Source: Bifidobacterium colobi (GTDB lineage: Bacteria; Actinomycetota; Actinomycetes; Actinomycetales; Bifidobacteriaceae). From it: a stretch of 64,000 bases of DNA. Positions 27,585-37,180 of the stretch are shown here, piece after piece (within the stretch, counting starts at the first letter, position 1; each line of letters begins with the position of its first letter). The notes below the pieces were generated by a model. The model had not been told where the DNA came from, did no database searches, and saw only the letters and a program-made list of their open reading frames with translations. A program made the translations under genes and the position numbers. The stretch spans positions 310,001 through 374,000 of the forward strand of contig NZ_JAFEJU010000001.1 in NCBI RefSeq assembly GCF_018555455.1. Reading direction: 5' to 3'.

Positions 27585-28244
27585 CTACTTCACATTTGCG
27601 GCTGGATCCACGTACGTGATGGACATCACACGACCGGTTTCGTTGTCGTAGGTCACCGAGGTCACGGAAGCGAGCGCGGTTTTGCGCAGGAACATCCAGT
27701 GCTCAGGGTGCCCGGTCTCCAAATAGTGGCGGTACGACCAAATCGGCGACTCATGACTGACCACTACGATCTGCTGCCCGGGATGCTGTGCCACTTTCTC
27801 GCGCGCGAAAGCATCCATGCGAGCGGCGATGTGCTGGTAGGATTCACCCCAGCTGGGCTTGTACAGGTTCAATACCAGCTTCCAATTGCCGTTCTTCCAC
27901 AGCGCACCTTCGCCATGGCCGATGCGCTTGCCGCGGAATTCATTGCCGGCTTCAATCACCCGATCGTCGGTGGTGAGCTCCAGCGGTGATTCACCGCGCT
28001 CAGCGCGCACGGTGTTCAGCGCCTCGAGAATCGCGCCGGCGGTCTCGCGCGTGCGGTCGAGCGGTGAGGAATACACGGCGGCGATGGTATTGGTCTGCGG
28101 ATTGCTGGCCAAATACTGTGCCGTGGCCTGAGCCATGCGGCGGCCCACATCGGACAAGTGGAAGTCAGGCAGACGCTCGTAAAGCAGATGATCGGGATTG
28201 TAGACCTTGCCGTGGCGGACGAAGTGGATGGTGGTGGCGGTCAT
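27585..28244 (-). CDS. Histidine phosphatase family protein
   Basis: This protein of about 219 residues belongs to the histidine phosphatase (phosphoglycerate mutase-like) family. The catalytic RHG is at the N-terminus (IHFVRHGKVYNP, about residues 5-16). The second conserved region is AAVYSSPLDRTRETAGAI, and the second catalytic histidine is in IVVVSHESPIWSY. Family members dephosphorylate small molecules such as sugar phosphates, and I cannot name the substrate. The ATG at 28244 follows GGAGAG. The open frame upstream runs into a dispersed repeat and is not part of the gene. Confidence 0.88.
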   Translation of the reverse strand: MTATTIHFVRHGKVYNPDHLLYERLPDFHLSDVGRRMAQATAQYLASNPQTNTIAAVYSSPLDRTRETAGAILEALNTVRAERGESPLELTTDDRVIEAGNEFRGKRIGHGEGALWKNGNWKLVLNLYKPSWGESYQHIAARMDAFAREKVAQHPGQQIVVVSHESPIWSYRHYLETGHPEHWMFLRKTALASVTSVTYDNETGRVMSITYVDPAANVK

Positions 28245-28337
28245 CAGACTCTCCTTTGCGAACAAAACAGCTACGGTTACTATACGCGGCCACATAGGCG
28301 AAAAACCTGCCGGTGAATGCCGAACTTCAGGAAACTG

Positions 28338-28381
28338 CCCCTCAGTCGGCTTCGTCGCCAGCCCCCCCTGACACGGGAGCC
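28338..28381 (+). repeat. Twin-hairpin dispersed repeat
   Basis: CCCCTCAGTCGGCTTCGTCG is followed by CCAGCCCCCCCTGACACGGG and AGCC. The layout matches the copies at 23943, 25481, 33574 and 60787. It lies between the divergent histidine phosphatase and MFS genes. Confidence 0.75.
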
Positions 28382-28663
28382 AAAAAGCAAGACGAACATG
28401 CGAACCGAGCAAACAACAATCGGTAATTACCGCGTGTCAATCGAGCCCACCGCATAGAGTAGCCGTGACGCAAATATGCGGGCTGGGGTTCGGTCCACGA
28501 ACGACGCGGCATAAGGCCGCAGCCGTATCGTGCAAGCCAAGTTCAATCCACGCAAACTTTGCGCGACCATGGACAAACACATCATTCGATGAGGGCTTCG
28601 CCATCCAACGCCACGGACAGCGAGGGACATCCAATCGGGAGCGGAAAGGAGCGTAGTGCTGTT

Positions 28664-30097
28664 ATGTCCAATACGAACACCGTTACGGCCGCCATCAAGG
28701 AAGTAACCCATAAGGTTTTTGGCGGATATGCCGAACTGCTGCGCATTCCGCATACCGCACGCTATTCGATCGGCGGCGTGATCGCCTGCATGCCGTTCCC
28801 GATGGTGGGCATGACCATCACCATTTCCGTACAGCATTACTACGGCAATTATTCACTGGCCGGCATGCTCACCGCCATTCAGGCGATTGCCCTAGCCGTG
28901 GCCACGCCGCTGCTCGGCAAGCTGACCGATAAGTTCGGCCAGCGTCAGGTGTCGATTCCTACCATCATCGTGTGGATCGTCTCCGCGATTGCGCTGACCA
29001 CATCCATTACCAATCGCGCACCGGAATGGGTGTTGTATTGCTTGACACCATTCCTGGCCGCCATTCCGCCGTGGGGCGCAATGAGCCGTGCGCGTTGGAC
29101 CAAGATTTTGAAAGGCGACCACGAACGCACGAATCGTGCGCTCTCCCTGTGCGGTGTGCTCGATGAATGCATGTGGGTGGTCGGCAACCCGTTAGCCTCC
29201 ACACTGGCCGTGATTTCCGGCTTGCTGGCGTTCTCGTTCACCGGCGTATGCGTGGTGGTCGGCGCACTGATGTTCCTGACCGAGCTCACCACCGAACCGC
29301 CGTCACAGTCTGCGCTGGCTCGCGCCGAGGGCATCACCCGCAAGGAATACCGCGAGCGCGAGGCCGCCCGAGCCGAAGCACTGAAGGCGGAAACCGCAGC
29401 CGAGGAGACCCGCCGCCGTCTGAAAAGCGAAGGCGTTACCGACGAGGCTCAGATCAACGCTGCAATCGATGCGGCCGTGGCCGAGGCTCGCAGCGGCAAG
29501 AAGGCTTCCATTTGGGGGCCGGGTTTGATCGCCGTGTGCGTGACTTGGTTCGGCTTGGGCGCGTTCCAGTCGGCCGCTGGCATTTCCATCATCGCGTTCG
29601 CCACGGAATCGAATATGAAGCAATACACGGGCTTTGTGTTCGCATGCTTCTCCATCAGCTCGCTGATGGGCGCGCTGGTCTATGGCGCCAAGAACTGGGC
29701 AATTCCGCTGTGGAAGCGCTTCTACTTCTGCTTGGCCGTGGTGAACCTCGGTATCGGCACCTTCATGTTCGCCAAGCATCTGTGGGTGATTATGATCATC
29801 TACCTACTGATCGGCGTGTGCCAGGCTCCCACGTGGATCAACGGCAACCAGCTGATGCTGCACTTGGTGCCGCCATCGCGCTTGACTGAGGGCATGGCGT
29901 GGATGGGTGCGATGAATTCCATCGGATCCTCCGCCGGTTCAGCCATCGCCGGCCAGTTCATCGACCGTATGGGCTCGCACGGCGGCTTTATGGTGGTCAC
30001 CACCTTGGCCATCGCCTCGCTGGTGATTGCGCTGATCGGCTTCAAGCAGATCAAGAGCTCCACCGAGCAGCCCACGCTCACCGAAGTCACCGTGTGA
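28664..30097 (+). CDS. MFS transporter, 12-helix
   Basis: This transporter of about 477 residues has two six-helix halves of the major facilitator fold. The loop 2-3 signature is GKLTDKFGQRQ, and an unusually long charged central loop (about residues 205-270, rich in Glu, Arg and Ala, predicted coiled coil) links the halves. The C-terminal half contains GIGTFMFAKHLWVIMIIYLLIG and QFIDRMGSHGG. The substrate cannot be read from the sequence. I chose the ATG at 28664 because AAAGGAG precedes it, although the distance is long; earlier in-frame ATGs run into the upstream repeat region. It ends at a strong terminator. Confidence 0.88.
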   Translation: MSNTNTVTAAIKEVTHKVFGGYAELLRIPHTARYSIGGVIACMPFPMVGMTITISVQHYYGNYSLAGMLTAIQAIALAVATPLLGKLTDKFGQRQVSIPTIIVWIVSAIALTTSITNRAPEWVLYCLTPFLAAIPPWGAMSRARWTKILKGDHERTNRALSLCGVLDECMWVVGNPLASTLAVISGLLAFSFTGVCVVVGALMFLTELTTEPPSQSALARAEGITRKEYREREAARAEALKAETAAEETRRRLKSEGVTDEAQINAAIDAAVAEARSGKKASIWGPGLIAVCVTWFGLGAFQSAAGISIIAFATESNMKQYTGFVFACFSISSLMGALVYGAKNWAIPLWKRFYFCLAVVNLGIGTFMFAKHLWVIMIIYLLIGVCQAPTWINGNQLMLHLVPPSRLTEGMAWMGAMNSIGSSAGSAIAGQFIDRMGSHGGFMVVTTLAIASLVIALIGFKQIKSSTEQPTLTEVTV

Positions 30098-30150
30098 CGA
30101 CAAACGATAATCGGATTATCCACAGGATGATGCAGCCATACGGCATGCAT

Positions 30151-30184
30151 AAAGAAACCCCGTCATCGCGACGGGGTTTCTTTA
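30151..30184. terminator. Bidirectional terminator after the MFS gene
   Basis: AAAGAAACCCCGTC at 30151-30164 pairs with 30170-30183. On the plus strand the stem ends in TTTCTTTAT, and on the minus strand in GGTTTCTTTATG. It separates the convergent MFS and acyltransferase genes. Confidence 0.88.
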
Positions 30185-30250
30185 TATCAGAAGGACCAAG
30201 GATTACAGCTCCTCAGTCAGCTCCATAACCAGCCAGTCACTCACTGGCGC

Positions 30251-32341
30251 TCACTGGCCACACAGCGCGCCGACTACCATCTTGGCGTAGGCCTCGTCTC
30301 CCAGACCGGCACCGTTGGTCAAGTGCGTGCCGTCATCGTAGAAGTACTCGCTGTGGCCCTCGCTTACACCATGCCAATCAATCACACCAACATTGGAGTG
30401 GTTGGCGGCAACCGAGCGCAGGTTCTGGTTCACCCAATCCTGTGCGATCACCGGATCGCGAACCGTAATGAAATACATTGGCTTACCGTTGACGGCGGCC
30501 ACCGCAGCCTCAAACGCCTCCGGGCGACTGGTGCTGGCGACGTTCGCGCCCAAGGCCACAATCACAACGCTCCGGTCATCACCGGCAGCGAGATGCTGCT
30601 GGTACAACGACGGGAAATCGGTGATTGGGCGGCCAACCTTATTGTCTTGAATGGCATTCGGCAACGTGGTGGCCAGTACACCGCGAGCACCCATCGCCAC
30701 CGAATCGGTGATGATTAGTGGATCGGCACTGCATACGCCGGTAGAGGCATCGTACGTCCAACCAGACGTATCGAGATTATCCGGCACCTTCTCCGCCACC
30801 GGCTTGAGCTTGCCGTCATCCTTCTGCTGATCCTGCTGATCAGCGGCATCAGCATCAGATGAATCCGACTTCGACTGGTCGCTGGTATCGGCCTTCTTAT
30901 CGGTCTTGGTCTGCTGCTTGGCCGTGCTGGTCTGCGCCACCACCGGGCGCAGCTGAGCGGAGCGTGCCTGCGCAATACCATTCCAGTCAAGCGGCAGTAT
31001 GCACAGCAACACAGTCGCCACAGCGCACACGGCAACAATCACGCGACGGCACACCACACGCACACGCTCGAGGGCGGCGCGCGGACCTGATGCAGCCTTG
31101 GCCTGACGACGGCTTTGCGCACGAGTCATAGCCACCGGCTGCGCAGCCTCGGCAAGCGCGCGCGGCGCATGCTCGACCAGCTGGTAGAACGCTTCCGTGG
31201 CGAACCACAGCACGAGCGCCTGCACAATCCATTCCCACCAAGCCAGATCAGTGGTCCTGGTAGCCGGATTCATCATTTCCAGCAACGGATAGTGCACCAA
31301 GTACAGCGAGAACGAACGCGAGCCCAGGTAGCGCAGCGGACGAATCGCCAGCACACGACCCACCATGCTTGCGGGGTTCATTGCCACGGCAAGCAGCGCA
31401 ACAATCAGCAGCGCGGCAATCAGGTAGCCGCCACGGTAGAGAATCGTCATGTCCGAGCGGATGGCGACGAATCCTACAATCAGCAGCACAAGAATCACCC
31501 AGCCGAATACCTCGGCGCGAGGCGAGCGCTTCGGCTTGCGCGCCGATTCATCCCCATCACTGCCGCTCGGCAGCAGCACAGCCAGTAGAGCGCCAGCCAA
31601 CAGTTCCGCAGCTCGCGTATCCAAGCCATAATAGGCGCGGCTTCCGGTGGCGTTCGGGTCGAACAGTACCGCCATCAGCAGAGAAGAAACCACCATGAGC
31701 ACGCCGATGACCACCGCGCGAACCTTGCGCGACGTGCAGCGGCGGCACACTACGAACAGCACAATCGGCCACAGTATGTAGAACTGCATAAGCAGGCCGA
31801 GGAACCACAGATGAGTCAGCGGCGACGGCAAGCCGGCTGCAGCAAAATAGGAAACGTGGCGGAAAATGTACACCCAATTGCTCACGAAGAACAGCGACGG
31901 CAGCGCATCGGACTGTGCCTTAGGCAGCAGACTCGGCGACACCAGATAGCTGCCCAGTGCGGCAAGCGCGATAATCGCCACCACCGGCGGCACCAGTCGG
32001 CTAACACGTTTGCGCAGGTAAGTGCCGTAGGAAATGGTGCCAGTGCGGCTGACTTCCGCGGTAACACTGCGCGTAATCAGGAAACCGCTGATGACGAAGA
32101 AGATGGTGACGCCCAGGAATCCGCCCTGCAACAGTGAAGGGCGAGTGTGGTAGGCGACGACGCCGAGGATGGCGAGTGCGCGAAGGCCGTCGATGGCTCC
32201 TATATGTCGACGGCCTTTCGTGTGCTTGGGGGTATTGGATGCCGGATTGTAGCGCTCACTGAGCTTGCTGCTCTCGCTGTCGCGATGTTCGCGGGAGGAA
32301 GCCACACGGCCGGCATGTTGTTCACTGCTAGGAAATGCCAT
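30251..32341 (-). CDS. OatA-like acyltransferase (AT3 plus SGNH)
   Basis: This is a membrane O-acyltransferase of about 696 residues. The N-terminal acyltransferase-3 domain (about 50-400) has roughly ten membrane helices and begins HIGAIDGLRALAILGVVAYH. A linker rich in Lys, Asp and Gln follows one more helix. The C-terminal SGNH-like domain (about 540-696) has IITDSVAMGARG (the serine block) and YDDGTHLTNGAG (the Asp-His block). This layout matches OatA-type enzymes that O-acetylate peptidoglycan or other cell-wall glycans. The ATG at 32341 is used; an upstream TTG is a weaker start. It follows the GtrA gene by 44 bases and probably shares its transcript. Confidence 0.88.
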   Translation of the reverse strand: MAFPSSEQHAGRVASSREHRDSESSKLSERYNPASNTPKHTKGRRHIGAIDGLRALAILGVVAYHTRPSLLQGGFLGVTIFFVISGFLITRSVTAEVSRTGTISYGTYLRKRVSRLVPPVVAIIALAALGSYLVSPSLLPKAQSDALPSLFFVSNWVYIFRHVSYFAAAGLPSPLTHLWFLGLLMQFYILWPIVLFVVCRRCTSRKVRAVVIGVLMVVSSLLMAVLFDPNATGSRAYYGLDTRAAELLAGALLAVLLPSGSDGDESARKPKRSPRAEVFGWVILVLLIVGFVAIRSDMTILYRGGYLIAALLIVALLAVAMNPASMVGRVLAIRPLRYLGSRSFSLYLVHYPLLEMMNPATRTTDLAWWEWIVQALVLWFATEAFYQLVEHAPRALAEAAQPVAMTRAQSRRQAKAASGPRAALERVRVVCRRVIVAVCAVATVLLCILPLDWNGIAQARSAQLRPVVAQTSTAKQQTKTDKKADTSDQSKSDSSDADAADQQDQQKDDGKLKPVAEKVPDNLDTSGWTYDASTGVCSADPLIITDSVAMGARGVLATTLPNAIQDNKVGRPITDFPSLYQQHLAAGDDRSVVIVALGANVASTSRPEAFEAAVAAVNGKPMYFITVRDPVIAQDWVNQNLRSVAANHSNVGVIDWHGVSEGHSEYFYDDGTHLTNGAGLGDEAYAKMVVGALCGQ

Positions 32342-32385
32342 GATTGGTATGGTATCCTGCAGCGCTAACAAACTGTTTACTTAGG

Positions 32386-32946
32386 TTACTTCGGCCAGCC
32401 CTTCGGCGTGTGCTCCAAGGACCAGACGCCCAGCTTGTGGGAGAAGCTGCTCTGCCACTTGGCTTCCAGCTCTTCGGCGGTGAGGCGATTCTCCTTGGAC
32501 TTCAGGCGGTTCATGGCGTTGGTGTGCGTATCGTCCAACAGCCACTTACGGATGAGGAAGTTCCAGACCATCACCACTGCGGTGGCCACCAGCTTGCCGA
32601 TGTTGGTGCGCAGCAGGTATTCGGCGTGCTGGGTGATGAATGCGTCACGGTTCATGCCGTAGGTCGCCAGCCAGATGATGGCGTCGTTCATGAACAGGCC
32701 GATGATGGCACCCACCACGAAAATGACGATTTCCATCCAACGGGCCATATCGTCGCGATGCTTGAATACGAACTTCATGCTCGCCAGATAGTTGAAGATA
32801 AGCGAGATGATGAAGGAGATGGTGGCGGCGATCACATTGTGCATGTGGAATACGCCGACCAGAAGATTCAGGATACCCCAGTCGATGATGAAGGCGATCA
32901 CGCCCACAATGCCGAACTTCATAAGCTGTGCAATCAGTTTTCTCAC
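32386..32946 (-). CDS. GtrA-family membrane protein
   Basis: This 186-residue protein has four membrane helices of the GtrA type: FGIVGVIAFIIDWGILNLL, NVIAATISFIISLIFNYLASMKFVF, a third at about 80-100, and IGKLVATAVVMVWNFLIRKWLL. GtrA proteins are thought to flip polyprenyl-linked sugars for cell-surface glycosylation. An extra 35-residue charged C-terminus follows the last helix. It lies directly upstream of an OatA-like acyltransferase, which fits a shared role in cell-envelope glycan decoration. Confidence 0.9.
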   Translation of the reverse strand: MRKLIAQLMKFGIVGVIAFIIDWGILNLLVGVFHMHNVIAATISFIISLIFNYLASMKFVFKHRDDMARWMEIVIFVVGAIIGLFMNDAIIWLATYGMNRDAFITQHAEYLLRTNIGKLVATAVVMVWNFLIRKWLLDDTHTNAMNRLKSKENRLTAEELEAKWQSSFSHKLGVWSLEHTPKGWPK

Positions 32947-33122
32947 AAGTGGTCATTCAACACTATCGGGCTGACCGTTTGGCGGTTTTCCCACTGTTCC
33001 AGCCAATAATCTTCGCATTTACCGGTTGCGAGATGTATTGATGCTTGTGGAATGGCGAGCACGGCAAGATATAGCGGACTAGACTGAAAGCGAACCGATC
33101 CGGATTGAATCGAGGAGGGATT

Positions 33123-33470
33123 ATGCCCGTTATTCACACTCATGTGTCCGTCTCCACCACTCCTGAGCAGCGCGAGGCATTGAAGGCCGCTTATGGCAAG
33201 GCCATCACCGCCGTGCCCGGCAAGTCCGAGGGTTGGCTGATGTGCCCGTTTGAAGACAATATGCCGATTTACTTCGGCGGTTCCGACGACAAGCCGGCCG
33301 CCTACGTTGAGGTTAATGTGTTCGGTCGTTCCGTGCCGAGCTCCTCGTGGGAGAAGCTGACCGAATCGATTATGGCCGCGCTGAACTCCACGCTGGGCAT
33401 TCCGGAGGACCGTACATACATCCGATACACCGCCACCACCGACTGGGGCTGGAATGGCGGCAATTTCTAA
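33123..33470 (+). CDS. MIF / dopachrome tautomerase family protein
   Basis: This 115-residue protein belongs to the macrophage migration inhibitory factor family of tautomerases. Pro2 follows the start methionine and would be the catalytic base. Further family signs are KSEGWLMCPFEDN near residue 35, AYVEVNVFG in the middle, and the C-terminal DRTYIRYTATTDWGWNGGNF, which matches the MIF ending. GAGGAGGG lies before the ATG at 33123. The full-length family is about 115 residues, so it appears complete. It may act as a keto-enol tautomerase; any effect on a host is conjecture. Confidence 0.9.
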   Translation: MPVIHTHVSVSTTPEQREALKAAYGKAITAVPGKSEGWLMCPFEDNMPIYFGGSDDKPAAYVEVNVFGRSVPSSSWEKLTESIMAALNSTLGIPEDRTYIRYTATTDWGWNGGNF

Positions 33471-33573
33471 TTGCCACCATTCCCCTCGCAGCACAGCTGC
33501 TCGCATCGCCTACGGAAAGCCCACTGGGCTTTCCGTTTAACGGCTCAGGGCGGCAATTTCTAGCCTATGTTCT

Positions 33574-33620
33574 GCTCCCCTTGTTAGGGGAGTTGTCAGC
33601 CTGTATGGCCGACTGAGGGG
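33574..33620 (-). repeat. Twin-hairpin dispersed repeat, reverse orientation
   Basis: GCTCCCCTTGTTAGGGGAG is followed by TTGTCAGCC and GGCCGACTGAGGGG, the reverse complement of the layout at 60787. It is downstream of the MIF-like gene. Confidence 0.78.
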
Positions 33621-33642
33621 TAGTCCTCATCTCAATATGAGA

Positions 33643-33678
33643 AAGTCCGTCAACAATAGCAATGCTGACGGGCTTTCT
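33643..33678 (+). terminator. Hairpin terminator-like sequence
   Basis: AAAGTCCGTCA pairs with TGACGGGCTTT around an AACAATAGCAATGC-type loop, allowing a G-T pair. It lies at the left edge of the large inverted-repeat element and may end the MIF-like transcript. Confidence 0.6.
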
Positions 33679-33865
33679 GCTTTACGAGGGGTACATTTCG
33701 CATCTGCGGAACATCTATCTGCTTTATAAGGGGTACCAAATACGAGAAACCCGGAGTACAACCGTTGAAATTGCAATGGTTGTACTCCGGGTTTCCTCAT
33801 TGAGATACCCCTCGTAAGTGAGATAGACATTCCAGAATGCCGAAATGTACCCCTCGTAACCGAGT
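33674..33865. repeat. Large inverted-repeat element with four ACCCCTCGTAA boxes, copy 1
   Basis: Two direct boxes (33682 TTACGAGGGGT and 33724 TTATAAGGGGT) are 42 bp apart, and two inverted boxes (33807 and 33849, ACCCCTCGTAA) are also 42 bp apart. The sequence between the boxes is likewise inverted-repeated (ACATTTCG/CGAAATGT, TCTATCT/AGATAGA). The middle holds a hairpin with a 15-bp stem beginning ACCCGGAGTACAACC. A homologous copy lies at 59902-60100. Confidence 0.85.
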
Positions 33866-33897
33866 TATCTCAGAGTTATCTCACTGCTTCAGCACAA

Positions 33898-35415
33898 TCA
33901 CACGATCTTCGGCATCGGGGTGGTCAGGCTCGTGGTCAGGTTGACGTGAACCAGACCAGCGCCGGCGTGCACTTCGACCTTCTTCAGGGTCACGGTGCGC
34001 TCGTCTTCCGGAGCACGGTCGTTGTCGGTCATCGTAGCCGGGGACTTCACGGCCACGAAGGCGAGATCGTCGAGCGAGATGCTGGCGGACTGGCACAGCG
34101 TATTGGCCTCAGCCAGGGAATCCAGGAAGCCGTCCTTGAGCAGCACGCGCTCAGCCGGCACACCGTAAGCGTGCTCGGCAACCCACTTGGCGTTGTCGAT
34201 AATCGGCATGCCCTTGTGGCTGTGCTGTGCCGGCGGCATGGAACCGTTGGTCAGCACGTCCACGAACGCGTCGATCTGGTCGGCAAGACCGTCGCCGCCA
34301 TCGCGGTACAGGTTGCCGATAATCGGGTCGCGGAACTCCAGCTTGGCAGCGGTTTCGCGCAGTTCAGGAATCTGATCGTCCTCGCCTTCCCACAGGTTGA
34401 TGAGCGGGAATGCCGGAATGTCGAGCTTCTCGAGACGATCAACGTGGAACGGGTAGCGCCATGCGAGTTCTGCGTCGTCGCGCCAAGTGGAGGCACGGGT
34501 CACCACGATGGCGGCGGACGGCCACTGAGCGCCGTATTCACGGCAGGCGATGTCCAGCCACTTCTGAGCACCGGCGTCGGTACCGTAACCGGCCTCGACG
34601 ATCACCACATCATGCAGGGCGCACGCCATCTCCACGGCGATCAGGGTCGGGATGCCAATGGACACGTTGGCGAACGGGCCACCGTGCACGTACACCGGGG
34701 AGCCGTTCACGGTTTCGGTCAGTGCAGGCTTGACGGCGTCGGCCAGAATGCCGGTGATGCGCCACAGGTCCACGAATTCGCCGAAGGTCACGGCCTTGCC
34801 GTCCTTGGTGCCGGCGATCATCTTGGACACGCGGTCAGCGATCTCGTCCATGGAGCGGGAGAGCACCACGATCTGCATGAGCTCGCAGGTCGGGGTGAGC
34901 ACCATCTTCTCCTTGACATTGCCCTTGCCGTAGTCCACGGCGATGGAGCGCAGGGAGCGGCTCGGCACTTCGGAGACGCGCGGCACGAGGATCTCGTCCA
35001 GCTTGCCTTCGTCCACGGCCTTTTCGGCGAAGGAGACGAGCAGGTTCTGGGCAGCCTCAATAGCGCCCATCTCGCCGCACAGACCCCAGTCGATGAGCTC
35101 CGGATGGGTCAGGGATGCCTTGCCGCCACCGGAGGCACCGCCCTTGGAACCGGCCGCGGTGATGCCCATGCTCGGCTGGCGCAGCACTGCGGTGGCGTCG
35201 ATGCCGCGCTTGTTCAGGGCGTCGATCAGCGCGATGGTGGTAGTGGTCTTGCCTTCGCCACGAGATGCCTTGAGCGGCGTATCGGCGGTAACGAGCACCA
35301 CCTTGCCGTGCTTGCGCGGAGCATCCGGGTTCTCGGCCAAGTACTTCATGTAGCCGAAGGCGTCAATCTTCTTGACCAAGCCGTACTGGCTGGTGAAGTC
35401 TTCAATAGTGGTCAT
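33898..35415 (-). CDS. fhs: Formate-tetrahydrofolate ligase
   Basis: This 505-residue enzyme makes 10-formyl-tetrahydrofolate from formate, THF and ATP. It feeds purine and formyl-methionine synthesis. The nucleotide loop is ASRGEGKTTTTIAL near residue 52, and family motifs such as RQPSMGITAAGSKGGASGGGKA and YVHGGPFANVSIG are intact. It is about 50 residues shorter than the common 555-residue form. Because bifidobacteria produce formate through pyruvate formate-lyase, the enzyme fits their metabolism. It lies 22 bases after the dipeptidase gene on the same strand, so the two are probably co-transcribed. Confidence 0.96.
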   Translation of the reverse strand: MTTIEDFTSQYGLVKKIDAFGYMKYLAENPDAPRKHGKVVLVTADTPLKASRGEGKTTTTIALIDALNKRGIDATAVLRQPSMGITAAGSKGGASGGGKASLTHPELIDWGLCGEMGAIEAAQNLLVSFAEKAVDEGKLDEILVPRVSEVPSRSLRSIAVDYGKGNVKEKMVLTPTCELMQIVVLSRSMDEIADRVSKMIAGTKDGKAVTFGEFVDLWRITGILADAVKPALTETVNGSPVYVHGGPFANVSIGIPTLIAVEMACALHDVVIVEAGYGTDAGAQKWLDIACREYGAQWPSAAIVVTRASTWRDDAELAWRYPFHVDRLEKLDIPAFPLINLWEGEDDQIPELRETAAKLEFRDPIIGNLYRDGGDGLADQIDAFVDVLTNGSMPPAQHSHKGMPIIDNAKWVAEHAYGVPAERVLLKDGFLDSLAEANTLCQSASISLDDLAFVAVKSPATMTDNDRAPEDERTVTLKKVEVHAGAGLVHVNLTTSLTTPMPKIV

Positions 35416-35437
35416 TGCAGGCCTTTCTATTTATTAC

Positions 35438-37039
35438 TTAAAAATCGGACATGTGGAAGCCGTTCTTCATCTCCATGCTACGGATGTACAGCACGGAGTC
35501 GAGCAGCTTCTCGGTTTCTTCCTTAAGCTGGTCAGCCATGGTCTGGTTGGCGGCGGCAAGAATGCCGCGCACCTCGGCGTTGCGTGTGGCTTCGATGATC
35601 TCATCCGGAGTCATCGGCTGCACGTCGCCGTCCACGTTATCGGCTTCGAACTCCTCTTCGGCGGCCGACTGTGCGGCTTCCTCAGCGGCGGTGAGGCTCA
35701 GACGAGCCACCTGCTCATCGGTGGCGGCCACCAGACGGTGACCCATCGCACCGGTCTTCTCCTGGTAACGCTCGACCGCGTTGGCGGTGGAGCGGAAGGC
35801 ACCGTCGCACAGGGCGGCGATGATGCGGTTGGCCCAGTAGAAGTTCTCGGAAGTCACGCGGGTGGTGGTGTCTTCGAGGTAGGCGGGCGTGGTGTCCACG
35901 TTCGGGAAGAAGGGTACCAGCGTGTTGAACGGGTTGGAACCGTATGCCATCCACTGCACAGCGCGAGAGGCCTGTGGGCGGTACGGACGAATCTGCATCA
36001 CGGCAAGCTGGCTCTGGCGGTTGATGCCGATCGGACGGTACATGTGACGGGTGCGTTCGTCACCGAGCTGTCCGTACGGATCGTACGGAGTGCCCTGGTA
36101 ATGGGAGCTCAGCACGTACTTGATATCCTCGATGGTCACCTTGCGCTCAGGCTGGCGGGCCCACGGAATGTCATTGGATTCCGGCTTATGGTCGGCATCC
36201 GGACCATCCCAGACTTCGTCGTACGGGTTGAGGAAGCGTTGCATGGACCATGCGCGCGGGGTGTTGTAGACGTGATCGGAATCGGAGTGGGAGCCGAAAG
36301 CGTCGCGCGGATTGAACGGCGTGGTGTTCTCCACGGCCAGATCCAGATGGTTGGCTTCGATGAACTCAGCCAGATCGGCGGAGCACATGTGATCTTCCTG
36401 GTCGCCCAGAGCGTCGGCCAGATCGAATTCGTCGATGCCCAGCTGGTTCGGCATAGTCACATATGCCTCATCCGGCACGCGCTTGGCGATCCAGTGGTGA
36501 CCGCCCACGGTTTCCAGCCACCAGATTTCGTTCACGTCGGAGAAGGCGACACCGTTCATCTCGTAAGTGCCGTATTCCTCGAGCAGTGCACCGAGACGCT
36601 GCACGCCTTCACGCGCGGTCTTGATGTACGGCAGCACGATGGTCAGGAAGTCCTCTTCGCCGATGCCGCCGGCCACTTCAGGCTCGTCGCCCTTGGCCGG
36701 AGTGTATTCCACAAATGGATCGGCGCCGAGCACGCGCTCGTTGGTGGTCAGGGTTTCGGTGGCGCTCATGGCCACGTTCGCCTCGTTCACACCAGCTTCG
36801 CCCCAAATGCCTTCCTTGAGGTCGGCGTTCGGCACTGCGGTGTACTGCAGCGGATTGTCCGGCAGATTGATGGTCAGATGGGAGATGACCGACTTGTATT
36901 CGCGCGGCTGTTCCTCGGGCTTCACCACGATGAAGCGCTTCGGATTGAATTCGCCGTTTGAGGAATCCTCGTTACGCGCGATGATGGTGGAGCCATCGTA
37001 GCTCGCATCCTTGCCTACCAGAATGGTGGTGCAGGCCAT
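35438..37039 (-). CDS. pepD: C69-family dipeptidase (PepD-like)
   Basis: This 533-residue peptidase belongs to the C69 group of N-terminal nucleophile hydrolases. The start [26 protein letters not shown] carries Cys3, the expected catalytic nucleophile after removal of the first two residues. There is no signal peptide or membrane segment, so it probably acts on dipeptides in the cytoplasm. Motifs such as [28 protein letters not shown] are characteristic. It precedes fhs by 22 bases. Confidence 0.93.
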   Translation of the reverse strand: MACTTILVGKDASYDGSTIIARNEDSSNGEFNPKRFIVVKPEEQPREYKSVISHLTINLPDNPLQYTAVPNADLKEGIWGEAGVNEANVAMSATETLTTNERVLGADPFVEYTPAKGDEPEVAGGIGEEDFLTIVLPYIKTAREGVQRLGALLEEYGTYEMNGVAFSDVNEIWWLETVGGHHWIAKRVPDEAYVTMPNQLGIDEFDLADALGDQEDHMCSADLAEFIEANHLDLAVENTTPFNPRDAFGSHSDSDHVYNTPRAWSMQRFLNPYDEVWDGPDADHKPESNDIPWARQPERKVTIEDIKYVLSSHYQGTPYDPYGQLGDERTRHMYRPIGINRQSQLAVMQIRPYRPQASRAVQWMAYGSNPFNTLVPFFPNVDTTPAYLEDTTTRVTSENFYWANRIIAALCDGAFRSTANAVERYQEKTGAMGHRLVAATDEQVARLSLTAAEEAAQSAAEEEFEADNVDGDVQPMTPDEIIEATRNAEVRGILAAANQTMADQLKEETEKLLDSVLYIRSMEMKNGFHMSDF

Positions 37040-37180
37040 AGTTAGCTATGTGTCCTTTCTTGTTTCGATCTCAATATCCCATGGTGTGGTTACACAAACA
37101 CACACATTGGCGGAATTCCAACGTTTTTGGCGACCACATCATGTGTGAATAACCACACCGTGAGAGAGCCATACTTATTG

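Noticed and set aside
33946..35526. Open frame of 526 codons opposite fhs
   Set aside because: This is a shadow of fhs; its sequence is rich in His, Gly and Val as expected from the complement of this gene.
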